A stretch of DNA of 64,000 nt from Evansella vedderi (GTDB lineage: Bacteria > Bacillota > Bacilli > Bacillales > Salisediminibacteriaceae): NCBI RefSeq assembly GCF_030813435.1, contig NZ_JAUSUG010000004.1, forward strand, positions 216,730 through 280,729, in the 5' to 3' direction. Positions within the stretch are counted from its first letter, which is position 1; every line of letters begins with the position of its first letter. Position numbers and translations under genes: made by a program. Below, one piece after another: positions 44,443 through 54,520 of the stretch. The notes beneath the pieces were generated by a model. The model did not search any database and had not been told where the DNA came from. It saw only the letters and a program-made list of their open reading frames with translations.

Positions 44443-44648
44443 TGACTAGAAGAGCAGCCAAGTTTTATGGTTACTTATACTTTTTTATAGCCACTATATT
44501 TGTGTTATTTGCTATTCAGCAAAATAACCGCACAGAGGGATGGGATTTCTTTACGATCCTATTGATGGCAGTGGCCGCTATTGATTATATGATTTCCTTC
44601 CGTTATTTTGGTAAAGCGAAAACCATGAAAGAGGATAAACCTAAATAA
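44442..44648 (+). CDS. ydiK: Small membrane protein YdiK-like
   Basis: A 68-aa protein with two hydrophobic helices (YGYLYFFIATIFVLFAI and TILLMAVAAIDYMISF) and a basic tail. Equivalent to B. subtilis YdiK in size and position. Its ATG overlaps the ydiL stop (TAATG), so the two are translationally coupled. Function unknown. Confidence 0.8.
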   Translation: MTRRAAKFYGYLYFFIATIFVLFAIQQNNRTEGWDFFTILLMAVAAIDYMISFRYFGKAKTMKEDKPK

Positions 44649-44650
44649 AA

Positions 44651-44691
44651 AAGAGATGATTTCAAGCCCTCTAGGCGCGAAATCATCTCTT
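44651..44691. terminator. Bidirectional terminator between ydiK and the MFS gene
   Basis: AAGAGATGATTTC / GAAATCATCTCTT form a perfect 13-bp stem. The minus-strand side ends in TTTTTTATTT, a strong T-run serving the MFS gene; the plus side is weaker but sits right after ydiK. Confidence 0.8.
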
Positions 44692-44709
44692 GTTAGGCTG
44701 TTATCTAAT

Positions 44710-44895
44710 ATTGTTGGCTTGGATACGCTACAGGCGGATTAATTACTCCTAAAGCCAGCCCACGTCCTGTGGGCAACGGAGTAATGTCACCGTCCTGGTT
44801 CCGCGGGCAACGCCCCAGTCTCCTCGAGCCATGTCTCTTCCTCTGCTCCTGCGATTACTCGTCGCTGGCGTCGCCGCCTTCCGCTTCTCCAAGCT
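44710..44895. repeat. GC-rich Bacillaceae intergenic repeat
   Basis: An about 185-bp GC-rich, foldable segment (GGATACGCTACAGGCGGA ... CTCGTCGCTGGCGTCGCCGC, CTTCCGCTTCTCCAAGCTT) in an AT-rich surround. Shorter relatives occur at 52965-53015 and 58383-58450. It resembles the dispersed, non-coding repeats common in Bacillaceae genomes. No transposase. It could form a large stem in transcripts. Confidence 0.65.
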
Positions 44896-44931
44896 TTTAA
44901 AAAAGTGACAAAGTTTTCGAAATCAGCCTTT

Positions 44932-46356
44932 TTAAGTTGAAGCTTTTGCCTCTTTTCTTTGGTATTTCTTATATTCTTTTCCTAGTAAAATTCCAGCTGG
45001 GATACTTATTAGAGAAAGTACGGCAATGACAATGAAGCCTTCATTTATTGCTTGTAAACTTGCTTCCTCTATAACCACACCATTGGTAGCAACTATTTGT
45101 GATCTTCTAACTTCAAAATAGATTGATATGAATACGATACCTAGTGCTGAGCTCATTTGTCTTAAAACGTTATTCATGGCAGAACCTCTTGAAATAAATT
45201 TTTCTGGGATTGTATTCATTCCGGCCGTAGTCGATGGCATCGTACTTAAGCCCATACCAATTCCCCTTAAAGCATTTAAGACAAAGATAAGCCATAATGC
45301 CGTCTCCATGGAAACAAATCCTAAGAAAAACGTTCCTATTGTTCCAATTGATAATCCTACTGTTACTACCGCTGAAGGACCATGCCGATCCAAAATTCGT
45401 CCCCCAATACTCATGAAAATCCCAGACAATAGGGCTGCAGGCAAAAAGGATAGCCCTGTAATAATTGCCCCATAGCCAAAAACGTTTTGTATTAGTAGGG
45501 GAATTAAAAAGATTCCTCCAAATAAACTAATAGAACTAATACTTGCAATCCATACACTGTAAGAAAAAGCAGGTATCTTAAAGATAGACAAATCCAATAA
45601 TGGCTGCTCTTTATTATTTTCAATTTTAATAAAGAGAACAATGGCCATAACGCCCACAACGAATAAAGTAATGTTTAATGGATCCGTTAGATGGGCAATC
45701 TCTGAAACTCTACCTAACGCCAACAATATGGAGCCAACCCCAAGGGTTACTGTGACGAATCCAGAAAGGTCAAAGCTAATTCCCTCTACCTTTGCCGTTT
45801 GCTTCAAGTAAATCCAGGAAAAAAGTAATCCCAATACTCCAGTTGGGATATTACATAAGAAGAGCCATTGCCACGTACCCAATTCAATAATGAATCCTCC
45901 CAATGTAGGACCAATAGTGGGCGCCATCATGGCAGCAATTCCATAGATCCCTGTTGCCAACCCCCTTTCCTTTCTTGGAAAAACCTCAAAAATAAGGGCC
46001 ATGGAGGTAGGCATCATCATTCCGCCACCAATTCCTTGAAGTCCACGGAATAAAATTAAGGAAGGTAAATCCCATGAGATGGCACCTAATATGGAGCCGA
46101 TAATAAATAATCCTAGCCCCACCATGTAAAGCTGCTTCTTCCCAAACTTGTCCCCTAAATATCCTGTTATTGGCATCGTTATACCCATTGTAACCATGAA
46201 GATGGTAATAACCCACCCAGTTGCAACGGCATCTGCTGAAAAAACTTCCATTAGATGAGGTACAGCAGGGTTTAACATACTATTGTTTAATATAATCGTA
46301 AAAGTTCCTAATAAGACCGTAATTACAACTAACCACTTTTGTGGTACTTTACTCAC
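44932..46356 (-). CDS. MFS drug exporter, DHA2 (14-TM) family
   Basis: A 474-aa membrane transporter of the EmrB/QacA group, which expels drugs or toxic compounds with the proton gradient. Motif A GYLGDKFGKKQLYM, motif C-like GIYGIAAMMAPTIGPTLGGFI and LRGIGMGLSTMP are present, with 12-14 hydrophobic helices. Start GTG 46356 lies seven bases after AAGGTGA; a TTG two codons earlier is less likely. Stands alone between two terminators. No adjacent regulator, so the substrate is unknown. Confidence 0.88.
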   Translation of the reverse strand: MSKVPQKWLVVITVLLGTFTIILNNSMLNPAVPHLMEVFSADAVATGWVITIFMVTMGITMPITGYLGDKFGKKQLYMVGLGLFIIGSILGAISWDLPSLILFRGLQGIGGGMMMPTSMALIFEVFPRKERGLATGIYGIAAMMAPTIGPTLGGFIIELGTWQWLFLCNIPTGVLGLLFSWIYLKQTAKVEGISFDLSGFVTVTLGVGSILLALGRVSEIAHLTDPLNITLFVVGVMAIVLFIKIENNKEQPLLDLSIFKIPAFSYSVWIASISSISLFGGIFLIPLLIQNVFGYGAIITGLSFLPAALLSGIFMSIGGRILDRHGPSAVVTVGLSIGTIGTFFLGFVSMETALWLIFVLNALRGIGMGLSTMPSTTAGMNTIPEKFISRGSAMNNVLRQMSSALGIVFISIYFEVRRSQIVATNGVVIEEASLQAINEGFIVIAVLSLISIPAGILLGKEYKKYQRKEAKAST

Positions 46357-46460
46357 GAACAATCACCTTCTAATAAACTTTTTCGAAACACGAAATATTA
46401 TCCTTACTATACCATGATATAAGTTTAGTTACATAAAAAAAACATATAGAAAGAAGAAAA

Positions 46461-46486
46461 CACTCTTCAAATATACTTGAAGAATG
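46461..46486 (-). terminator. Terminator downstream of rex
   Basis: CACTCTTCAA and TTGAAGAATG form a 10-bp stem (one wobble), followed on the minus strand by GTTTTCTT. It lies downstream of rex and upstream of the MFS gene. Confidence 0.5.
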
Positions 46487-46782
46487 CTTTCTCTAATTCT
46501 ACCCTGAAAGTACGAATCTTGTTTGTTCATTTGCTTCAGTCTACTCCCTTTCCGTGGGTGATCTACCAAGCCTCCCACAGGAACGAATGCTTACTTCTCG
46601 ATTAAGCTACGAGTTGTCTCGACGGATACGCTACAATGCTACACCAGTAGAGGAAGAGACAGATACTCGTGGACTTCCGCTCACTCAAGTAAAATCTATT
46701 GCTTATTTTCATACTCCATGGTGTAAACTCATTTTTTAAATTTGCATGGAGTTTTACCTTCCAAAATACTCTTAGGCTTGGT
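46487..46782. other. rex 3' region, no gene
   Basis: A plus-strand frame (46554-46739) has no ribosome binding site and lies in weakly GC-rich repeat-like sequence. An 8-bp dyad ACTCCATG / CATGGAGT (about 46713-46754) could be an additional hairpin after rex. Confidence 0.4.
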
Positions 46783-47424
46783 TTACATTGGATAATGTTT
46801 TAGAAAATAAACAAGAGATTGTAGCTCAACAGATAAATCAATATGGTGAATTCTTACATTCTCTGGAACAGATAGTCTTGCAGGTGTAAAGTTCAAGATA
46901 GCTTTTATCCCTACCTCTACTAACTGGTCTGCGATAGGTTGAGCTGCATTAGCAGGCACAGTTAGAATGGCAACCTCCACATCACCTGCACTTGATATTT
47001 TTTCCTTAAGTTCATCTAAATGGAAAATGGGAACGCTTCCAATTTCATCCCCTACTTTATCTGGTGAAACATCAAACGCCATTTCTATCCGCGTATTGTT
47101 ACTTTTAGTGAAGTTATAATTTAAAAAAGCAGTTCCTAAGTTACCTACTCCTACTAGAATAACCTTTGTAACTTCATCTTGATCAAGGGTTTTTCTGAAA
47201 AATGACAATAAATAATTCACATTATAACCGTAGCCTTTTTTTCCTAATGCCCCAAAATAGGAAAAATCTCTACGAATAGTTGCTGAATCTACCTTTACTG
47301 CATCACTAAGCTCCGATGAGGACACTCTATGCTTTCCGGATGCTTGCAAGCTTTCTAAAAATCGATAATATAAGGGCAGTCGTTTAGCTGTAGCTTGCGG
47401 AATTTTCTGTTGATCGATTTCCAT
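46783..47424 (-). CDS. rex: Redox-sensing repressor Rex
   Basis: A 213-aa regulator that binds NADH/NAD and represses fermentative and respiratory genes when NADH is low. N-terminal winged helix ([25 protein letters not shown]) and a Rossmann domain ([16 protein letters not shown]). ATG behind GGGAGGGG. Position beside moaC matches B. subtilis ydiH. Confidence 0.96.
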   Translation of the reverse strand: MEIDQQKIPQATAKRLPLYYRFLESLQASGKHRVSSSELSDAVKVDSATIRRDFSYFGALGKKGYGYNVNYLLSFFRKTLDQDEVTKVILVGVGNLGTAFLNYNFTKSNNTRIEMAFDVSPDKVGDEIGSVPIFHLDELKEKISSAGDVEVAILTVPANAAQPIADQLVEVGIKAILNFTPARLSVPENVRIHHIDLSVELQSLVYFLKHYPM

Positions 47425-47609
47425 TTTCTCTTCCCCTCCCTGACAATGATTTTCTATATTTAAATTTGGGCTGTGTTAAACTCTATTGTTGATAGTTTTT
47501 TAAAAATCCACGACAAAATTAATAATTATTGATGATTACAAATGAAGTTTAAATCAACATTAAAATTTAACAAAGCCTAATTTTAAAAACACTTGTTCCG
47601 TTTATAAGT

Positions 47610-48101
47610 TTATCTAGGGGTTTCCCTTTTAAAATCCCCGCTTTTTCCACCAGTCTTTTCCACTAGATACGTTTCTCCAATGATCATACCCTTATCGATT
47701 GCTTTACACATATCATAAACAGTTAATGCTGTTGCCGAAACCGCTGTTAACGCTTCCATCTCAACACCGGTGCTACCTTTTGTTTTTACAGCTGCTTCAA
47801 TATGTAATATGTGTGATCCTTCACTTATCTCCCAATCAAAATGAATGTTTACACCAGACAATGCTAACGGATGACACATGGGAATCCATTGTGAAGTGTT
47901 CTTCGCAGCCATTACTCCTGCAACTTGAGCAACAGATAAAACATCTCCCTTTTTCATTTTACCAGCTTGAACACCTTCGTAAATCTCTTTATTAACTTGA
48001 ATACTCCCTTTAGCCACAGCTGTACGAACTGTTTCCTGCTTCTCTGTGATGTCTACCATCTTAGCTCTGCCTTGTTCATTAAAATGTGTGAATGAACCCA
48101 T
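47610..48101 (-). CDS. moaC: Cyclic pyranopterin monophosphate synthase MoaC
   Basis: A 163-aa enzyme of molybdenum cofactor synthesis that forms cPMP with MoaA. Family motifs [31 protein letters not shown] and the C-terminal KSGDFKR are intact. The nominal reading frame extends further upstream, but ATG 48101 has GGGGGG seven bases before it and gives the family N-terminus ([18 protein letters not shown]). Between rex and the divergent ABC-F gene, as in B. subtilis. Confidence 0.95.
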   Translation of the reverse strand: MGSFTHFNEQGRAKMVDITEKQETVRTAVAKGSIQVNKEIYEGVQAGKMKKGDVLSVAQVAGVMAAKNTSQWIPMCHPLALSGVNIHFDWEISEGSHILHIEAAVKTKGSTGVEMEALTAVSATALTVYDMCKAIDKGMIIGETYLVEKTGGKSGDFKRETPR

Positions 48102-48278
48102 CAAGATCCCCCCTTCTCTATTTCTATTGTACACTATTGTTTCACAAACTGCACAAAAGACTTTCTTATTTTTATATAATACTCTATTTTGTTTAACTAG
48201 TAAGTTGATAGATGGGGTGAATGTCATGTAAACTAAAGGGATGAAGACGTCAGGATTTGACAGTGAGGATGAACAATT

Positions 48279-50213
48279 ATGATTTTATTACAATGTGTGC
48301 AATTGTCCAAATCCTTTGGTGCTGATAAAATTCTTTCTAATGTCAAGCTTGAGGTGCAAAGCAGAGATCGTATTGCTTTAGTGGGCCGAAATGGTGCTGG
48401 AAAATCAACTCTCTTAAAAATTATTGCAGGAGAGCTTTCTTATGACACTGGAGATTTAATCATACCAAAGGATGTTACGATAGGTTATCTTGCCCAAGAT
48501 AGTGGTTTATCAACTGAATTGTCTATTTGGGATGAAATGAATACTGTTTTTGACCATTTGAAAAAACTAGAGCAAAGGCTTCGTAAATTAGAAGAACAAA
48601 TGAGTAATCCTAACAACACTAACTATGAAAAAATACTCCACGATTATGATCAGTTGCAGCAGGATTTTAAAGATCAAGGTGGTTACCAATATGAAGCAGA
48701 TATCCGCAGTATCCTCTCTGGACTAAACTTCGCAAATTTTGATTACGACACAAAGGTCAGCTCCTTAAGTGGTGGTCAAAAAACTCGTTTAGCCCTAGGT
48801 AAACTATTATTATCAAAACCGGATTTGCTCATCTTGGACGAGCCAACGAACCACCTGGATATTGATACACTCACCTGGTTGGAACAATATTTGTCTTCTT
48901 ATGATGGAGCCATACTCGTTGTTTCTCACGATAGGTATTTTCTAGATAAGATTGTTAACCAAGTGTATGAATTGACCTTCAATAAAACGTGGAAATATAC
49001 CGGAAACTATAGCAAGTATTTAGAAGAAAAGGCAAAACGCCTTGAACTTGAGATGAAGCAGTTTGAAAAACAGCAGGATGAGATCAAACGCTTAGAGGAC
49101 TTTGTTCAGCGGAACATTGCCCGTGCCTCCACGACCAATCGTGCTAAAAGCAGGAGAAAGCAATTGGAGAAAATGGAATTATTATCTCGTCCAAAGGATG
49201 ATGATTCCTCTACTAACTTTCGATTCGAAATTGAGAGGCAAAGTGGAAATGATGTTCTTCAAGTAAATGATTTGGCCGTTGGCTATGATGGGGGCAAACT
49301 ATTTGAAAATATCAATTTAAAGCTCACTCGTGGAGAGAGTGTTGCTTTAATAGGTCCTAATGGTATTGGCAAGTCCACTCTCATTAAAGCCATTTCAAAG
49401 AAACTAAAGCCTATTGAAGGAACTATTGAGTACGGAAGTAACGTTTCCATTGGTTATTATGATCAAGAACAAACGGAACTAACGTCCAATAAAACGGTAT
49501 TACAAGAGCTATGGGACGATTATCCACAAACGTTAGAAAAGGATATTCGCACCGTGCTTGGAAACTTCCTTTTTAGCGGAGATGATGTCTTAAAAATAGT
49601 TGCCGATCTTAGCGGTGGAGAAAAAGCTCGACTGGCACTAGCTAAATTAATGATGAAAAAAGCAAATTTACTTATTCTTGATGAGCCAACAAACCATTTG
49701 GACATCGACAGTAAAGAGGTATTGGAGTCGGCATTAATAGAGTATCCAGGAACGCTGCTATTTGTCTCCCATGACCGTTATTTTGTAAATAGAATGGCCA
49801 CTCGAGTGGTGGAACTCTCCTCTAATAAAGCAACCAATTATTTAGGGGATTATGATTATTACGTAGCTAAAAAGCTAGAACAAGAGGAATGGAAAAAGCT
49901 TGAGGCTGAAAAAGCTGCCTTAAAGGGCAAAAAAACAGAAACCAACTCATCCAGCACTCCTCAGACAAAAAATGATTATGAACGGGATAAGGAATTAAAG
50001 AAACGGGAAAGACAGCGGCAAAGACAAATAGAAGAACTGGAGAAAAATATAGAACAGGAAGAAATGAACATCTCTTCATGGGAAGAAAAACTTTGTGACC
50101 CTGAAGTTTACCAGGATCATGAAAAATCTTTAGAGCTAACGGAATCTATTGAAAAATCAAAGGAAAAAATTGATGAATGGCTAGAACAATGGGAGACCCT
50201 TCAAGAAAATTAA
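48279..50213 (+). CDS. ABC-F family ATPase (YdiF-like)
   Basis: A 644-aa soluble protein with two ABC ATPase domains in tandem: Walker [10 protein letters not shown] and GPNGIGKST, signatures LSGGQKTR and LSGGEKAR, Walker [15 protein letters not shown] in each. The linker between domains (about residues 250-320) is helical and charged, and the C-terminal extension is a coiled coil (about 545-640). ABC-F proteins act on the ribosome in translation or antibiotic protection; none of them carry transmembrane parts. Matches B. subtilis ydiF in position. GAGGA precedes ATG. Confidence 0.92.
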   Translation: MILLQCVQLSKSFGADKILSNVKLEVQSRDRIALVGRNGAGKSTLLKIIAGELSYDTGDLIIPKDVTIGYLAQDSGLSTELSIWDEMNTVFDHLKKLEQRLRKLEEQMSNPNNTNYEKILHDYDQLQQDFKDQGGYQYEADIRSILSGLNFANFDYDTKVSSLSGGQKTRLALGKLLLSKPDLLILDEPTNHLDIDTLTWLEQYLSSYDGAILVVSHDRYFLDKIVNQVYELTFNKTWKYTGNYSKYLEEKAKRLELEMKQFEKQQDEIKRLEDFVQRNIARASTTNRAKSRRKQLEKMELLSRPKDDDSSTNFRFEIERQSGNDVLQVNDLAVGYDGGKLFENINLKLTRGESVALIGPNGIGKSTLIKAISKKLKPIEGTIEYGSNVSIGYYDQEQTELTSNKTVLQELWDDYPQTLEKDIRTVLGNFLFSGDDVLKIVADLSGGEKARLALAKLMMKKANLLILDEPTNHLDIDSKEVLESALIEYPGTLLFVSHDRYFVNRMATRVVELSSNKATNYLGDYDYYVAKKLEQEEWKKLEAEKAALKGKKTETNSSSTPQTKNDYERDKELKKRERQRQRQIEELEKNIEQEEMNISSWEEKLCDPEVYQDHEKSLELTESIEKSKEKIDEWLEQWETLQEN

Positions 50214-50226
50214 TAAATAATTCGAG

Positions 50227-50396
50227 GGATGACTCAAAAGGTTTTAAACATACCTTTATACGAAAACCATGTTTTAATACATTGCTAATTTTCAAACGAA
50301 GTTGATTGAAGCGTAAATCAACTTCCAAATTTAGCACAGCAAAAATAGTTTTCATTTATCTTGGTGTCTGTAAAGACATGGGAGTTTGAGTCATCC
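50227..50396. repeat. 170-bp inverted-repeat element (MITE-like)
   Basis: Perfect 12-bp ends GGATGACTCAAA (50227-50238) and TTTGAGTCATCC (50385-50396) enclose 146 bp with an internal hairpin (AAGTTGATT ... AATCAACTT) and no coding frame. The size and ends suggest a miniature non-autonomous transposon related to Bacillaceae IS ends; alternatively two terminators facing each other between convergent genes. No target duplication is obvious. Confidence 0.55.
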
Positions 50397-50398
50397 TT

Positions 50399-52642
50399 TT
50401 ATACCTTCTTCCCTTCCCCTTCAATTGACCATCCATAACACACACTTAAAGTAATAAACATAGAGGTAGCCGCTGCTACTATTCCAGAATCATTTAACAC
50501 TAGCAAAGCCAAAGAACCAATGATACAGCAATTAATAAGAAAGAGCTGCGAAGAGTGGAGCTGTTCCCTTTGTCTTCTCCACAACACTATCCCTATAAAA
50601 AAATAACTCGTAACAAACAATTGTGTCCAATAGGAAATTTTGAATATTTTCCAATTCATTTGTATTTTTCGCTCGATAGTTTGCCATATAGTAACAAAAT
50701 CCCCAGAAAACAGCTTTTGAAAGGCTGTGAAAATATGGCTAGATGGCTGTGCCATTTGTAAAATATAAAGAAAACCCAACATTAATAAAGGTATACCAGC
50801 TGCAATTATAAACTTCACTCGCCACTTTGCATCTTTTAATAATAATTGAATGCTAATATATATCATAATAATACTAGCGGAGATGCTAGCCCCCGCATTC
50901 GCTCCTAAAGATGCTAAGCCTAATACGAGGATCATTCCCATTATTACAACAAATAATTGTAACCACTTAGTTAATGTCTTCCCTTCTTCTTTTAACAGTG
51001 GGGCAATCATCAATAGTCCAGATACAAGATATATTCCAGCGAACTCATTACCTATACCATAATATCTCGCCCCAATTACAGGATCATAACTTAGAAAAGA
51101 ACGTTGAATGAAATAGGATCCTGTAATTATATCCACTGTCAATGCGGAAAAGAAGAGAAAACAAGCAATACTGTAACTCTGACGGAAAGATACCTTTAAT
51201 AAGGCTGCAAGCCCTAAGCTTCCGAGGAAAATAGCAGCAACGTACAAAAATGGAGAAATGGCATTAATCCACGGACTTGTAATTAAAAATAACAAAGGAG
51301 AAAGAATCCCGCTTAGCAAAAGAATTTGGGCTACTTTTTTCCATTTTCTAGAGTCCTTTAAAAGCCAAATCATTAAGGATACAACAATAAGCATGACGAC
51401 TAAGCTAGAAACATAGCTAGATAAAACAGCTCCCCTTTTATCAAACACATAGGTAATTTCCTTTATTCGTTGTTGGAAACCCGTTAATGACCATTGGTCT
51501 ACAATACTTTCGTCATCTAAGTACTTTATGGGATAGCCCACAGTATAATTTCTGTTTTCGCTAGGCCCCAAAAATATATTATCCCATGTTATAGCTATGT
51601 CTGTATTACTTAGTAAAGAGTAACGTCTTGTCGTTTCTGAATATAACAGGCCCTTTTCATCTCTATTTTCGTGCCAAACCCATAGGGGACCTAGCTGATT
51701 TTTGTTTTTATAGGCAACACTATTCACAGCAGGTGAAAGGAGCCAAATTTCCCCCCCCGTTTCAGATAATAGCTGGTAAATGGTTTCTTCCAATCTCTGA
51801 AATGTATCCTTATAAACCTTTTGAAAATGATCATTCAACATATTGGGCTCTTCTTGAAAAAGTCGATAAAAATCTCCCCACTCCACAACCACAAACGTTT
51901 TATCATTTTGGCTGTGGATATGTTTTATATTCTCTTTTATAAGACTTGGTTCCATTGACATTCCACTAGGGGCATAGATATTATCCACAACTCCCTTTTG
52001 TAAGTCACCATTTGCCTCCCCTTTTCTGTCCATGGTGAGAAGGGATGCATAACGAACTTTTTCATCCCTTGTATCAGAATTTCCCATCACATAGGTAAAA
52101 ACACCTTTTTCTTGCAGGCTTTCTCCAAACCAGCCTACTACAGGTTGGAAGCTGCTTTTTAAATTTTTGTTAATCAATAAATTCACATGTGGATGAAGAA
52201 CAGAAGCGACAGGAAGAGTTCCGTACCATTGCAGCATTAAGTTATCCACAGTGGTGTCATTTACTTTTTCATCCTTATTATAAGCATTCCAATCACTTAT
52301 ACCTAATGCACGCTTCCCCGTTCCAATGGATACGGCATTATTTAAGTAGGAATAGTTTCCATCCGGTCTTAAATTAACAGCACCATAAGCCCCTTTTTTC
52401 CACATATATGGATAGTTAGTTTGTTCCGTAATCATATCCAATTCTTCAAAGGAAAGTCCTGGCACCAACAATACAATAACGTGCTTATCCACAGGATCTT
52501 GTTCCATGTCTATTCCTTTTACTTCTCTTGCAGATGGAAGAAAAACGATACTATGTACTAAAAATAATATTAATAATGTAACCTTTAATCTTTTCATTGA
52601 GAAAAGTGTGTATATTTTCTGACATATCCACATAATCCACAT
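50399..52642 (-). CDS. Membrane protein with alkaline-phosphatase-like outer domain
   Basis: A 747-aa protein. A hydrophobic N-terminus (LKVTLLILFLVHSIVFLPS) leads into an extracellular domain (about residues 45-390) resembling alkaline-phosphatase-superfamily folds (VIVLLVPGLSFEELDMI, AVSIGTGKRALG), followed by about eight transmembrane helices (from 415). Charged catalytic residues of true phosphatases are not all obvious. I do not know a named function. An internal ATG at 52594 just before the hydrophobic stretch is an alternative start; neither has a clear ribosome binding site. Convergent with the ABC-F gene. Confidence 0.7.
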   Translation of the reverse strand: MWIMWICQKIYTLFSMKRLKVTLLILFLVHSIVFLPSAREVKGIDMEQDPVDKHVIVLLVPGLSFEELDMITEQTNYPYMWKKGAYGAVNLRPDGNYSYLNNAVSIGTGKRALGISDWNAYNKDEKVNDTTVDNLMLQWYGTLPVASVLHPHVNLLINKNLKSSFQPVVGWFGESLQEKGVFTYVMGNSDTRDEKVRYASLLTMDRKGEANGDLQKGVVDNIYAPSGMSMEPSLIKENIKHIHSQNDKTFVVVEWGDFYRLFQEEPNMLNDHFQKVYKDTFQRLEETIYQLLSETGGEIWLLSPAVNSVAYKNKNQLGPLWVWHENRDEKGLLYSETTRRYSLLSNTDIAITWDNIFLGPSENRNYTVGYPIKYLDDESIVDQWSLTGFQQRIKEITYVFDKRGAVLSSYVSSLVVMLIVVSLMIWLLKDSRKWKKVAQILLLSGILSPLLFLITSPWINAISPFLYVAAIFLGSLGLAALLKVSFRQSYSIACFLFFSALTVDIITGSYFIQRSFLSYDPVIGARYYGIGNEFAGIYLVSGLLMIAPLLKEEGKTLTKWLQLFVVIMGMILVLGLASLGANAGASISASIIMIYISIQLLLKDAKWRVKFIIAAGIPLLMLGFLYILQMAQPSSHIFTAFQKLFSGDFVTIWQTIERKIQMNWKIFKISYWTQLFVTSYFFIGIVLWRRQREQLHSSQLFLINCCIIGSLALLVLNDSGIVAAATSMFITLSVCYGWSIEGEGKKV

Positions 52643-52914
52643 TATTATCCACAGCCTAAACCTTTGTAAATTAGTCTTTTTTATAGTTATTCACAAAACA
52701 CCTTAGTTATACACAGTCCTACTGTTAACAATTAAAATCCCAACATAATAACATTCCACAACTTTATCCCCATTATCCACATATTGTGGATAAAATGTTA
52801 TTAACAGGATCATACATTCCCCTTTATTCGACAGAATCTTTTAAAAAATTATAATATCATTCATTTTTTATCCACATGTGGAAAGAAAAATCCCTCTTAT
52901 CCTATTGTGGACAA
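52624..52914. promoter_or_regulatory. DnaA-box cluster next to tsaD
   Basis: About ten DnaA boxes in 290 bp. Exact TTATCCACA at 52645-52653, 52773-52781, 52868-52876 and, on the minus strand, 52785-52793. One-mismatch copies occur at 52624, 52633, 52687, 52707, 52764 and 52906; another exact box is inside tsaD at 53486. The inverted pair at 52773-52793 is spaced by three bases. No DnaB-loading AT-rich repeats like an origin were noticed. I recall DnaA clusters that limit initiation near gcp in B. subtilis. Confidence 0.82.
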
Positions 52915-52964
52915 GTCGGGATCATCTTACTACTAAAAATTGTTTTTTAAGCGAATATAATATA

Positions 52965-53015
52965 GCTTGGTTTCGCTGCAGGCTGACGCTTTCCGCTTCT
53001 CCAAGCTTTAAGAAG
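52965..53015. repeat. Short GC-rich repeat fragment
   Basis: GCTGCAGGCTGACGCTTTCC and GCTTCTCCAAGCTTTAAG share words with the larger repeat at 44710-44895 (TTCCGCTTCTCCAAGCTT). It lies just after the DnaA-box cluster and before the tsaD stop. Confidence 0.5.
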
Positions 53016-53037
53016 AACAACAATAACAATGTTATGC

Positions 53038-54054
53038 CTATTTTAAAACTAATCCTGGTTCTCCATTTAATCGATCCCCGGAGCGTTTTCCTGCTTTATA
53101 CATGATTGTTCCTGCTGATGCAATCATAGCGGCATTGTCTGTACAAAGGGACAAGGGAGGTATCGTTAATTTAATCCCCTTCCTTTCGCATTCCGCGGTC
53201 AATCTTTCCCTAAGTCCTTTATTTGCCGCAACTCCTCCTGCAAGTAAAAGGCGGTTTACTTGTTTTTCCTCCACAGCCCTCATGGTTTTCGTTACTAACA
53301 CATCAATGACGCTCTCCTGAAAGCTTGCTGCTACGTTTTCAATTGGGAGCTCTTGTCCCTTTTGCTTTGCATTATGGAGCGTATTAATTACCGCTGATTT
53401 TAGACCGCTAAAGCTAAAATCAAAGGAATCGGGCTCTAACCAGGCCCTCGGAAGTTCAATGTTTGCTTCCCCTTCGTGTGCTAACTTATCCACATGTGGA
53501 CCACCTGGGTACGGCAGGCCTAACGTTCTAGCGACCTTATCATACGCTTCCCCTACAGCATCATCCCTTGTTTCTCCAATAACTTGAAAGGACCCATGTT
53601 CCTCCATATAAACGAGCTCCGTATGTCCCCCGGAGACAACAAGGGTTAGTAAAGGAAAGGTAAGCTCCTCTATGATATGATTCGCATAAATATGCCCTGC
53701 TATATGATGCACTCCAACTAATGGCTTATTATGAGCAAATGCTAAAGCCTTGGCTGCGTTAACGCCTATAAGAAGTGCCCCAACAAGTCCAGGTCCTTCT
53801 GTTACAGCTATGGCATCTATATCTTCAAAATTCACTTCTGCTTCAGCCATTGCTTCTTCTAATATATATGTCATCTGTTCCACATGATGTCGCGAGGCTA
53901 TTTCCGGTACGACCCCTCCAAAACGTTTATGACTCTCAATTTGAGAAGATACAACATTACTTAAAATTTCTCTGCCATTTTTCACAACAGCTACTGCTGT
54001 TTCATCGCAGCTTGTTTCTATTCCTAAAATAATCAAGTTCATATTATTTGTCAT
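53038..54054 (-). CDS. tsaD: tRNA t6A threonylcarbamoyltransferase TsaD
   Basis: A 338-aa ASKHA-fold enzyme that with TsaB and TsaE transfers threonylcarbamoyl to A37 of ANN-decoding tRNAs. [16 protein letters not shown], metal ligands [13 protein letters not shown] (His-x3-His), and [12 protein letters not shown] are intact. Its start overlaps the rimI stop by 11 bases; ATG 54042 ([13 protein letters not shown]) is the alternative. Last gene of thiL-tsaE-tsaB-rimI-tsaD. Formerly gcp. Confidence 0.96.
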   Translation of the reverse strand: MTNNMNLIILGIETSCDETAVAVVKNGREILSNVVSSQIESHKRFGGVVPEIASRHHVEQMTYILEEAMAEAEVNFEDIDAIAVTEGPGLVGALLIGVNAAKALAFAHNKPLVGVHHIAGHIYANHIIEELTFPLLTLVVSGGHTELVYMEEHGSFQVIGETRDDAVGEAYDKVARTLGLPYPGGPHVDKLAHEGEANIELPRAWLEPDSFDFSFSGLKSAVINTLHNAKQKGQELPIENVAASFQESVIDVLVTKTMRAVEEKQVNRLLLAGGVAANKGLRERLTAECERKGIKLTIPPLSLCTDNAAMIASAGTIMYKAGKRSGDRLNGEPGLVLK

Positions 54055-54502
54055 TTACCATCACCCACATTATTTGAGCATCTTCTTGATTGTCTGTATA
54101 ATATTTTTTCCGAATGCCACCCTGTTGAAAACCTTTTTTTCTATACATATTTTGGGCTACTGTATTAGAAACACGGACTTCCAATGTGAGCTTTTTAGCC
54201 CCCAACGTTTTCGCAAGCTCCATCGCACCGTCCAGAAGCATCTCACCAATGCCCCTTCTTCTAAAATCAGAATGGACGGCAATATTTGTAATATGAGCTT
54301 CATCAATAATAATCCATACTCCAATGTAACCAACAATTCTTTTATCTATTTCAGCTACAAGATAGTAGGCAAATTGATTTGTTGTTAATTCATTAATGAA
54401 TGCTCCCCTGCTCCAAGGTGTGGTAAAGGAATCCTGCTCTACCTCCATCACCTGATCTATGTCATCTTTATTCATGAATCTAATTTGGACCTCTTCCCCC
54501 AT
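54044..54502 (-). CDS. rimI: Ribosomal protein S18-alanine N-acetyltransferase RimI
   Basis: A 152-aa GNAT acetyltransferase. Acetyl-CoA loop [12 protein letters not shown], the N-terminal [20 protein letters not shown] and C-terminal [20 protein letters not shown] (Asn and Tyr used in S18/Tsa-linked RimI) are typical. It lies between tsaB and tsaD in the same operon, as usual in Bacillaceae. ATG behind AGGTGAAAAT. Confidence 0.93.
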   Translation of the reverse strand: MGEEVQIRFMNKDDIDQVMEVEQDSFTTPWSRGAFINELTTNQFAYYLVAEIDKRIVGYIGVWIIIDEAHITNIAVHSDFRRRGIGEMLLDGAMELAKTLGAKKLTLEVRVSNTVAQNMYRKKGFQQGGIRKKYYTDNQEDAQIMWVMVNDK

Positions 54503-54520
54503 ATTTTCACCTATATTCTT

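Noticed and set aside
46554..46739. 61-aa plus-strand frame after rex
   Set aside because: No ribosome binding site, composition of a repeat-like region, no homology recognised.
52624..52914. Replication origin (oriC)
   Set aside because: DnaA boxes are dense, but dnaA/dnaN and a clear unwinding region are absent; a DnaA-binding control cluster fits better.
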